Below are positions 50,501 to 59,907 of a stretch of DNA of 64,000 nt, piece by piece; position 1 is the stretch's first letter; each line of letters begins with the position of its first letter. Position numbers and translations under genes: made by a program. The notes beneath the pieces are model-generated. The model saw nothing but the letters and a program-made list of their open reading frames with translations, was not told where the DNA came from and did not search any database. The stretch comes from Auanema rhodensis (Eukaryota; Nematoda; Chromadorea; Rhabditida; Rhabditidae), in NCBI GenBank assembly GCA_964057225.1, contig OZ059897.1, positions 12,090,001-12,154,000 on the forward strand, read 5' to 3'.

Positions 50501-53232
50501 TGTGAAAGAAATGATTCCATATATGGAACAGGAAATGGAATTTTGGAAAAAGAATAGAGCAGTTAACGTAGAGACTGAAGATGGAAATGTTACGGTTTTC
50601 CAATATCGTTCACCCGTTACTACACCCAGGTATTTCTCAATTTACACAAAAAGATAGTAAATATCAAAACTTTAGACCAGAGTCATTTCGTGAAGATGTA
50701 ATTTCTGCCCATAACATTACATCAACAGACGAAAAACATAAGTTTTACCAAAATATTGCTAGTGCTGCAGAGTCAGGATGGGATTTCAGCACAAGGTGAA
50801 GAGAATTCTCATATAATCACAATGAAAATTTTTCAGATGGATGGCTGATAAGAAAACATTAAAAACTATTGAAACAACTAACATTGTACCCCTAGATTTA
50901 AATGCATTTTTATGCTATAATATGAACCTACTAGCTCATCTTCAAGCGGAATTAGGTAATATTGTTCCTTCTACAAAACCTAATATAACTTTCAGGTAAC
51001 TTCACAATGGTTAGAAAATGGAAATCAGAATACATTGATTTCCGAAATATTTTCAAGAAAGTATTTTATGTATCGAAAGCCAGGGGATGGTAAGAAGAGT
51101 AATGTTTGAATGAAAAAACAATATTAATTATAGGTATGATTACAACTTGGCTACAAAACAGCACAATCTTGATTTCTTCCCATCAATGGCTATACCTCTT
51201 TATACTCAATGCTATGATCCGTTAAGCACAAGAGTACCAGAAGATGTATATAACCAAATGGATTATATGGGTGTATTCAAGTTTTCCGGAGGAATTCCAA
51301 CAAGGCAAACTTGAATGGTTGAAAATATATTTTTAAATTGTCGAAAATTTAGCTTACAACCAAATAGTCAACAACAATGGGACTTCCCTAACGGATGGAG
51401 TCCTCTCAATCACATGATAATAGAAGGATTAAGAAAATCTACTAACTCCAGGTAAAATTTTCAGTTGACATCTTGAAAATAGTTTTATAGGATGCAACAA
51501 AAGGCTTATGAATTGGCTGAGAAATGGGTATTGTCGAACCTCAGAGTATTCCAAAAAGATAAAGTCATGTGGGAGAAATATGATGTAGTATCTACAAAGC
51601 CAAGAACAGGAGACGGTGGGGAGTATGAAGTTCAAGTAAGAGGATTCGAAATTAGAAAGTTAATTCTCATATAAATAGGCTGGATTTGGATGGACAAATG
51701 GAGTTATTCTCGATCTCCTTTACAAATATAGAGAGAGAATGCGTTTCCCAGATATTCATCCTCCCATTATTCCTGTACCACAAATTCTAAGAAGCGCAAA
51801 TGTATTTAAAGACGTAGAAAATAATTCGATAAGCACATATCCATATATTTTGGCTATTTTAATCACATTCCTATTTATCTAACGGGATATTTCTATTTGA
51901 TTCTTTCACATTTCAGTACTGGTATTAAAAAAAAGCAATTAATATATAAGTAGAATATATAGTTAAAAGCATGAAACTAACCTTTTCCTGTTTTACCAAT
52001 AATTCCAAATGACCAGCTTTCATCGATGAAAACGCGAACCTTAAAAAAATAAATGCTCATTTAATAAAGTTTAAATATACTGACTTTGTATTTCCACTTG
52101 AATTCCATAATTTTTGGAAGAGGACACATTTCACCAGAATTAGCATATATTCCTTCAACAACTAAGAAACGACGAATTTTTTTAGCTTTTTTAGGATTCT
52201 ATAATAATCATAACTGAAAGATTAGGTGAAACTGAAAGTACCTGAGCATCCCATTCAACTTGCTTAATCAAAAGGCGTTCAAGATCCTCCATATCATTAT
52301 GGTTAAACCATTCAATACGACTTCTGGAGGCTTGGATACCTTTTTGAATCGCAAAGCTGGCCTCTACAAAACAGAATATACGTTTTTATAGTACATAGGA
52401 ATTAATATTGACCTTTATCAACATAAATAATATCTCCAGCTTTAGCATAAGCGGGAATAGCACTAGCGACAGTAGCAAATCCATAACTGTACAAAACAGC
52501 CTCCTCAGTTCCCATGAACCTTCAATCAATCAAAATACTATATAGTTAAATATGTATCGTACTTCGCTAAATCAGATTCTAAATCCAAATGCACATCTAC
52601 AGTACCGTAAAATCCGCGTGGTCCGCACGAACCCACACCATACTTCATAATAGTCTGTTTGGCTACATTCTGAATAAATAACAAACAATTAAACATGATA
52701 TTTGAATAATAACATACCTCTATTCTTTCATCACCAACTAAACTTAAAAAGTTGGAGGTTGCATAATTATGGTAAGTTTTTCCATCCATTTCAACATTTT
52801 TTGTTACTTTTCTAAATAATCGTATGTGTGTGAACGTTAAAAATCAATCGTTACCCCTCGATATATCTAATATTTGAAATATGTTGATTCTGTAAAACTT
52901 CAGGAACCAGTGGCTCAGGAGTCCAATTAGATATAATTTCATCTATTTCCTAATGAGTCATAAAAGATATGTTTATGGATAACTTCGTAAATGACTCACC
53001 TTCTCTGATAGTTGAGGAGGCTTAGATGTGTTAGATTTACGATTTTTAAATACAAAAAAATATAAGCCCAAAGTTACAACAAATACTATAAATAGTATGC
53101 CAGCAGGTCCAAATGAACCAGCAGTCTTAACAAGCAATAATAAATAAAGTGATAAGATAAAATAAAAAACAAAAACAATTAAAATGTTTTAAATTTAAAA
53201 AGTTTAATGCTTACCTCTAAATCCCCGGTCAT
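47572..53232 (-). CDS. sptl-1: Serine palmitoyltransferase subunit 1 (SPTLC1-like)
   Basis: Fourteen exons, 466 aa (human SPTLC1 is 473): 53232-53215, 53125-53000, 52949-52855, 52811-52718, 52669-52563, 52519-52413, 52363-52242, 52198-52085, 52039-51982, 48505-48374, 48304-48153, 48103-47996, 47788-47712, 47662-47572. An N-terminal membrane segment spans about 9-32. The aminotransferase fold follows: [14 protein letters not shown] carries the conserved Cys (126) that corresponds to the Cys mutated in human sensory neuropathy. The region [21 protein letters not shown] lacks the PLP-lysine motif, as expected for the regulatory LCB1 subunit. It pairs with an LCB2 subunit in the ER to condense serine and palmitoyl-CoA, the first step of sphingolipid synthesis. 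The 3476-bp intron 48506-51981 holds a complete trehalase gene on the other strand; all other introns are short. A splice acceptor (TTTCTCTTAG) lies about 45 nt upstream of the ATG. Confidence 0.93.
48506..49168. other. Intronic stretch upstream of the nested trehalase gene
   Basis: This is the part of the palmitoyltransferase intron that would hold the trehalase promoter and any noncoding leader exon. I see no coding exon and no clear TATA box. It ends at ATTTCAG directly before the trehalase ATG. Confidence 0.5.
49169..51882 (+). CDS. Trehalase (GH37), secreted with C-terminal anchor signal
   Basis: Fourteen exons, 648 aa: 49169-49300, 49517-49623, 49670-49786, 49857-49946, 49993-50107, 50151-50387, 50433-50629, 50676-50795, 50837-50955, 50996-51089, 51134-51304, 51353-51451, 51491-51635, 51679-51882. 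It hydrolyses alpha,alpha-trehalose to two glucoses, probably at the cell surface. A signal peptide covers about 1-21. GH37 signature 1 is [15 protein letters not shown] (211-225). ESGWDFSTR (about 364-372) carries the catalytic acid Asp. Signature 2 reads [10 protein letters not shown] (508-517), with Ser where Ala/Pro is usual. MWEKYDV (559-565) supplies the catalytic Glu, and the Gly-rich GDGGEY region follows. The last about 14 residues are hydrophobic, as in GPI-anchored trehalases. Intron 51305-51352 starts with GC; reading on would hit TGA. The 3' part of exon 3 (GGGTGT|GTTAGA) was chosen to keep phase. The gene lies wholly within an intron of the opposite-strand palmitoyltransferase gene. 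Confidence 0.93.
51305..51352 (+). other. GC-AG intron of the trehalase gene
   Basis: Donor ACAAG|GCAAAC and acceptor AAATTTAG. The flanking exons join as a Ser codon and continue into the conserved QQWDFP motif. No GT donor in the right place avoids the in-frame TGA seven nt into the intron. Confidence 0.85.
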
Positions 53233-53721
53233 TTATTTCCTTCGGCAAATACCTTGACTAGAATCAACACAATACCTAAGAGAAATAAAATATAAAATGA
53301 AGACAAAGGTTAAAGCTAATCATATAAGACTATGACACATTATGTTGGTTCAGTGTAAAGGTAGTGGCGCCATACTAGACATCAATCTCTCAAGCGAGAA
53401 CATAGTACAAAAACGGAATAGCAAAAGATATAAATGCAAACGATTCGAGAATGATAAACGGTAAAGTTAAAAAGGAAAACGAAAAACGAAAAAGAGCTTT
53501 AGGACGAGAACTGCCCAAGGAGCTCCAATCAAACGACAAGCAAGTGCAAATAATGTGTCTAGTCAAAACAAACAAATACAGAAGAGTTTATACATATATA
53601 TTTATAGGCGACCCAGATGCAGAACTGGCCTTCGAGCATTAGAACAGAAATAACAACGAAATTTTATTAAAATTATTACCGTATATAACAACAAGAAATA
53701 ACAAATCAACAAATCAACAAA

Positions 53722-55062
53722 TTATTTTCTTCTCTTTTTTTTGGACTTTTTAACAAAAACTTCATCTTCTACCGAAGCAGAAACATTAAGATCAGATTCA
53801 AAAGCTGAATCTACAGAAGTTATCTAAAAAAGAATAGAATAAAATACCTAAAAATAAATATAAAAATACCTTTCGTTTTTTATTTCCTTTTACTTCTGTA
53901 CGTACAACTGAGACACCTAAATCCACGGTGCTATTCTCAGTTGCCAATATCTCATTTCTGCAATGAATATTATAAATTTAATGAGAATCATAAAATTTTT
54001 TACCTTATTTTGTTCATATTTTGTTCAATATTTGCTCTCTCTAAATCTTCATCATCCAAATTTAGCATTGATAAAACCTTATTTGTATCAGGTAAAGAAT
54101 TAATAGATCCATTGTCGATAAGGTAGGGTATAACATCAAAATCACAAGTTTTTGGAAAACTGAAGAAAACATATTATATGCAAAATTTTCGAAAACTAAC
54201 CGCGGATCGTGCGGGATCAAAAACTCAGCGAATAAGTTATAATTATCACAGATTGCCTTAGCTTGGTCGGGAATCAAATAGTTCACATCAGCGCACACAG
54301 CTACTAGGAAGATACTTAGTTTTTCCTAAAAAGAAATACAAAATATTAAAATAGGTAATAAATTTACCCAATGGTTTAGTTCAAGTTGACCAAATATTTG
54401 GTTTGTCACATTTAATACTGATTTTCTAATCTATAAAAAATAATATATTAATATCTTGTGAAATGAAAGTTCTTCTTACCTTAGCAAGGAGAATAAGTTG
54501 GGATATATAAGAAGCTCCAATGTGTAGAAGCATATCAGGAGTTAACATATAATAAAAGGTGTTGAACTTCTCCAATTTCTGAAAAATGTTATACATAGTA
54601 GAATTGATTAACTGGTCATTTACCTTATAAACTGAATGCAGAACATCGAGCAGCTCATTATGTTGGTATTTTTTAAGTGAAGAATTTAATGCTCGAAAAC
54701 TTCTCCAAAATCCCTATAATATAATTATTCAACAGCAGTACATTAACTCGCTGTACCTGATGACGTTGTTGAGCATTTCTTTTAAAAATAATTAACCTCA
54801 CTAAATTTTCTAACTTATCAGGATATCGTTTTTCTAGTTGATCTATCTGAATGAGTAGTCTAGTTATTTATATATTATTGGCTTACCATGCATTTAATTG
54901 CAAACATCAACTTTCTCACAGGTATGGAATCCTTTTCTGGTTTACTTAAAAAATCTTGTGGCAATTTGCCATACAATCGGTGTTTATTAATTAATTCTGA
55001 AATACAAAAATGTAAATAAATTTTAAAAAAATAAACTAACCTTCAAGTAGTGGTTTATCCAT
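53722..55062 (-). CDS. Unidentified 314-aa protein with basic C-terminus (possibly nucleolar, NEPRO-like)
   Basis: Ten exons: 55062-55041, 54996-54887, 54846-54757, 54713-54624, 54578-54480, 54430-54368, 54325-54201, 54159-54004, 53957-53870, 53823-53722; phases agree throughout, so the gene is real. The first about 200 residues look all-helical, with an FWRSFRALNSSLKKY segment and a Leu/Ile-rich stretch (ASYISQLILLAKIRKS). The C-terminal third is acidic then basic, with two likely nuclear/nucleolar signals (KGNKKRK and KKSKKKRRK at the end). The helical pattern followed by a basic tail reminds me of NEPRO (nucleolus and neural progenitor protein), but this is a weak guess. It is the first of three head-to-tail minus-strand genes, its stop lying 489 bp before the palmitoyltransferase ATG. 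Confidence 0.75.
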
Positions 55063-56195
55063 TATTATATAAATACCTGGTTATTTGATATTGAAGAAAA
55101 TATGTTCTATTAAAAAAGTATCTATATGAGATCAAGCTTTGGAACCTTTCCTTGTGGGCTTCGTACGTGATAAACTACGTTCCGCAATCTAAGCGTCGTT
55201 ACCTATACAGTGTGTATTAACAGCTTGATTGATAGCATTTGTGTTAATGATATGATATGTTTTTCTTACCACTAAAGCTTTAAATAATCTATTCAAGTAT
55301 CTTATATCGAATTAAGTAATAGAAATAAAAAATGTTTTATTTATATATAAAGCATATAACATTTTACATAAATTAAAATTGCTCATGTTAAACTGACTTC
55401 AAATAATAATATAATATTCAAAATATATAATCTTTATAATAATTTTGTTTTTTTATGAAAAGTTGAAATATAAATTATTGAATAACATGTAATAACTGCT
55501 CATACATTAATGTGCACTGTACTTTGAATATTTACAAGTCAGATTCTAAAAGATTCTTAGTTAAATCAACTTGTAAGACGTATATAGTTGACCTGGTAGA
55601 CATAATTAAATTTAGGCATACAAGTGTTATAATTTGACTTAACATTGATATAAATTCATGAATTCAAAAATAGTTTTATGGAAATTACTTCTTGAGATAT
55701 TCAGCATGGCACCTAGTAACGTCAAATGACATTTAACCTTTCTTCCAATTATACTATACATTTTCCACAGTATTCTAAATGAAATGTAATACTAGGACTT
55801 CTTATCTTAGTACCACAATATAACCTGAAACAACCAATAAATAGATTGAAGCTTACAAGAGACTTGATATTCATATTCTCAGTATATATAGTATATAACA
55901 TATAATTGTACTCAACATTAAATAGAAGAGTATTCAGCTGAAAATGAAATATTTTATGTTACAAGTTACAAATAACAAAACCAATTTCAATATTCATATT
56001 ATAATAATTTGTGCTTATGATGTATGAGCAGCTTGTAGAAACTGTAGGAAACGATTTTAGATAACACGTGTAATGTCTGGAAATAAATTATAATTGAATG
56101 GAAAAAGATAATTGTCAAATATGATGAATTTATAAGAAACGTTTCAACAATCGTTAAATATATTTTGTGATGCACAACGAATCACAAATAGAAGT
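55063..56195. other. Intergenic region between the unidentified gene and cyclophilin
   Basis: AT-rich sequence with no coding exon seen. It must hold the cyclophilin 3' UTR and the promoter or leader of the minus-strand gene starting at 55062. A GC-richer patch at about 55140-55200 may be promoter sequence. Confidence 0.5.
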
Positions 56196-56799
56196 TTAAA
56201 GCTCTCCACAATCAGATATAACACAATGCATTGTCGGCTCGCCTCCAGAACTTCCACAAGATTCAACTTGTTGAACTACTTCATAACCTCCAATGACTTT
56301 TCCAAAAACTACATGCCGTCCATTCAGCCAAGGAGTGGTGGCAGTGGTTATAAAAAATTGAGATGCATTCGTGTTTGGTCCACAATTTGCCTGAAATCAA
56401 GTAATTATTCCCAAATTAATATGCCAAATATTACCATTGCAAGTACTCCAGGTCCAGTATGTAAGCTTACAAAATTTTCATCGGGAAAAGTTTTTCCGTA
56501 TATGGATTCTCCTCCTGTTCCGTCTCTATGAGTAAAGTCGCCACCTTGAATTATAAATCCAGGAATGATTCTGTGGAAGGTGCTTCCTTTCAGATGACGG
56601 GGCTTTCCATATCTGCCTTTTCCTGTTTCACCTGTACAAAGTGCACGGAAGTTTTCACTTGTTTTAGGGGTTATCTCATTGAATAACTAAAAAACAAAGA
56701 ATAAAAAGCTGTTCATGATTGAATTGCCTCAAGGGATATCCGGCCGGCAGGTTGATTATTAATAGTAACGTCCAAGAACACCTTCGAGCGTGGAGCCAT
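56196..56799 (-). CDS. Cyclophilin (peptidyl-prolyl cis-trans isomerase), divergent-loop cyclophilin A type
   Basis: Three exons, 172 aa, a full single-domain cyclophilin: 56799-56728, 56686-56435, 56390-56196. It catalyses cis-trans isomerisation of X-Pro bonds and is the cyclosporin target; this form is cytosolic, with no signal or tail. Active-site residues are present: R63, F68 and Q71 in [14 protein letters not shown], then W129 and H134 in [11 protein letters not shown]. It has the divergent loop ([10 protein letters not shown], about 46-55) with Cys41 and Cys169-type cysteines (ALCTGE; SDCGEL) found in plant and several nematode cyclophilins and proposed to be redox-sensitive. The first intron (56687-56727) is a GC-AG intron. 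A strong splice acceptor (TTATTTCAG) lies 8 nt before the ATG. Confidence 0.95.
56687..56727 (-). other. GC-AG intron of the cyclophilin gene
   Basis: Donor CTTGAG|GCAATT, acceptor GTTTTTTAG, 41 nt. Splicing joins ...RISLE to LFNEITPKT, the invariant cyclophilin order. No GT donor is available at this position. Confidence 0.88.
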
Positions 56800-57823
56800 C
56801 TATTCAGCTGAAATAAGTTAAAAAAAGAATGGTGTTGACAATATATATTATCTATACAATTCTTCTTGTTATTTATATATATGTAAGAAGTGAACTAATG
56901 AAAGATTGTTTTGTTCAAAGAAAATAAGTTGTTTTGGCAGCTTTCGTACGCAACTTTTTTAAGGTAGATCAAACTACAGTTATAAAGAAAACAGACTTTT
57001 AAACTCCAACCTATTTATCCGTTTACAGCCATCTTCCACCTGAAAAACTTTGAATTTAAAAAAATTTTAGTTTCATATTTATGTAATTATAATTAGTTTT
57101 TAATCTTAAAATTATACCAAAACGTATGAATATCATGAAGAATGCTCGTTTTAACCTCTGATATTAGATCTTTGCTGATTATGCAAATTCACCATCATTT
57201 CAAATATTACATTAAAGTTAAGCAGGTGCATGCAGATATTTTATATGAAAATGCTCTCTTTGCTTTGATTTGTCAAGTATTATCATCATCAATACAGTTT
57301 TTGACAAAGTTATTAACTATTCCAAAAGCCAGTTTAGATCTATATTGAATATGTATTTTGTACTTCTGTTGTTATTTCAAAATAATCCCAGTTATTACCA
57401 TTCTAACAACAAATGACAAAGTTTATATTTTTTTATAATAATCGTAAACAATTTTATCTGAAATAAGAGAAAACATTCTCTATTCTTTTTGGAAGTTCTA
57501 TGTATTGTTTCTTAGATCATAAGATCATATTTGAAGAATTCAAACATTTTATTACGAGTACTTAATATATAATGAATATGAAAAAAAAATGAGAACAACA
57601 AAGAAAACAAAATTGATACTAATCACCCGTTTTAATTCATATCTGAGGAATAAACGTTTCTAATTCGGTCAAAGGTATTTTCTCATTAATATCATACAAC
57701 ATGGAAAAATTTGAAAAAAAAAATGATATGAAGTATTAAGTAAAGTTTGAAGCAAACTTTTTTGTATCAGACGCCTAAAAAGGATGCTAAAAAACAATCC
57801 CTTTAATGTTGGTGAACGATCTG
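56800..57823. other. Intergenic region between cyclophilin and the LACT-type gene
   Basis: AT-rich, no coding exon seen. A + strand open frame at 57142-57348 has no splice, signal or domain support. TTTATT at 57548-57553 reads AATAAA on the minus strand and could be the LACT-type gene's polyadenylation signal about 270 nt after its stop. Confidence 0.45.
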
Positions 57824-59874
57824 TTAATTATTACATGAATTAACATCAGATGAAACAGTTCGATATCTAAGTGTACTTGTATTAGATAATAAACTATTTG
57901 ATAATTTTGATGAATCATTTTCCTGAGATGTTATACAATCTAACAAAACATCCATAATTTTTACATAAGAACGAGCGCGATCTCCAAGACCTCCCTGAAA
58001 ATTATTATTTGAAAAATGTGTATTTCAATAATCTAAGATAATGTTCAAAATTTAGAACTAAGTATAAATAGTAATGCTGAAATAAAAACAAACCTTTAAG
58101 CCATTACTTAAGTAACCAATAACCAACTCGTTCTTCATATCCCATCGAATATTCTGGCCTCCTAAACCAGCATGCCCAGAAAAGCTGAATTTTGTCTGAA
58201 TACAAGGATGAAACTATAAGAACTCTAAATTTTATAATTACTCCTCTGCTTGAATAGTCAACAATTGTAGTTCCTCTTCCACGTTTAGCTTTTGCTCCAC
58301 TGACAATATCTTTATCGTGGAAGATTGTTTCACTGATTAATTGTAGTGTTTCCTAGACATAAACTTCTATCAATAATCAGAAGAGGAAATTCTTGCCTGC
58401 TTGATTATTTGACCTTCAATCAAAAGTTGACCAAATTGGGCAAGGTCTCTAGCTGTTCCTATTCCTAGAGCAGCAAGTTGTTCAAGTTGATACATTTCTG
58501 GATTGTTCACAGTTACTGCCTGTAAAATTATTTTTTTAAATATAAAAGCAGTAAATAGAAAAAACATACAAAGATGGTTTGCATCCAGGGAGGATTAGTT
58601 GCTACTTTCAATGATAACCCATTAGTTAAAAATTGTTTAAATAAGAATGGATAATCAACATTTCCAGGATCCGTTATAAACTCATCAACTCTATTCCAGA
58701 GTGAAGGACGTGTAATTCTGGCAACTCTCCAAGCTAACTCCATAGGAAGGCCAATATGAATATCCAAATCTGTAAAGCAAATGAGTGATTTTTGTTGTTA
58801 AAGTATGACTTACTATGTTTCTCAGCAACTTCTTCTTTCCAAAACTGTCCTGCACCCCTGCCTTTAGGGTCAGCACGTCGAATGATATGATCAACAAACC
58901 ATCCATATGATACAGCATGATACCCAATTCTGCTTCCAGGCTCCCATCTTGGAGTCTAAGCAAAATGGTATAACTTCTTACAACTAGAAATAATTACTTG
59001 GTCTTCAAGAATTCTTGCCATTTTCTCAGCATCTTTTGCATCATCCCAAGTTATCTCTTTATCAATCATGGCAAGTCCAGCCTTAAAACATTCTTTTTAA
59101 AAAAGATTACATTGCTTTACAAACTGTATGGGTCATAATCATTTCTACTGTTATTTTATCTTTTCCATGTTTACCAAATTCAGGCCAAAATGAGGAGATA
59201 GTGTCAGTATATTTCAAATGTCCTTTGTCAACTAATAAAGCAATACATACAGCACCAAGAGCCTAAATTATAATCAATATGTTTAATAAAATATAAAATA
59301 CCTTAGTTGAGCTGAAAATAATTTGCATAGTTTCTCTATTCCATTCACGTTGACTATCACGATCAGATAAACCACCCCATATATCGATGATACATTCACC
59401 CTAAAATAAGTTTAATTACCACAAAGCAATTATAATTTGAATTACCTTATGATAAACACATAAAGCAGCACCGTCTCGTTCCCATCCTCTCATTAAATTG
59501 TCACTAAATAAGAAAAGAATAAATAAAGAAAGACTAATAATTATAATAACTTACCTGAATATTTCCTGTACTTTTTCAAATGTTGGATGTACATAACCTT
59601 TAACACGAGCAGGCTTACGCTGAAAAAAAAACAATTTCCCAACAGTATATACAGCTTACAACTATTAAGTTCAGGACAAAATAAAGTTGAAACATGATTT
59701 AAATTATGAAAAGATCAATATTAAATTCATAAACAAGACTAATGTATGTGAAAATTGATTAATATAAATAAAAAAATTTACCTGGCGCTCTTTCCATTTG
59801 AAAATAATAACAGCTAAGGTTAGGAGACAAATACTCAGAAATGCTAATACCTTAGCTAGTAGCAGAAGAAACAT
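57824..59874 (-). CDS. LACT-type serine beta-lactamase-like (class C/ABC1 fold) membrane protein
   Basis: Twelve exons, 461 aa: 59874-59782, 59619-59555, 59503-59446, 59400-59302, 59262-59125, 59081-58998, 58955-58814, 58769-58570, 58519-58397, 58352-58242, 58195-58094, 57994-57824. An N-terminal hydrophobic anchor covers about 2-25, followed by basic residues (KWKER). The serine-hydrolase motif SxxK is SSTK (102-105). The MTHTAGL motif lies at about 148-154, YHAVSYG (191-197) takes the place of the Tyr-x-Asn motif, and HAGLGGQ (379-385) stands for the third motif. The family (C. elegans LACT proteins, mammalian LACTB relatives, bacterial esterase EstB) hydrolyses esters or peptides; antibiotic resistance is not implied. 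Intron 58353-58396 is GC-AG. A splice acceptor (TTTTTCAG) lies 33 nt before the ATG. Confidence 0.92.
58353..58396 (-). other. GC-AG intron of the LACT-type gene
   Basis: Donor AAGCAG|GCAAGA, acceptor TTATGTCTAG, 44 nt. Reading on past the donor meets a stop within ten codons. The joined exons keep phase 0. Confidence 0.85.
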
Positions 59875-59907
59875 GATTAAACAACTGTATTCGAGATCTA
59901 ATGACTG

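Noticed and set aside
56196-59874. Cyclophilin and LACT-type genes as part of the same operon
   Set aside because: The gaps (about 1.0 kb to LACT and 1.1 kb to the next gene) are longer than usual for operons, though not excluded.
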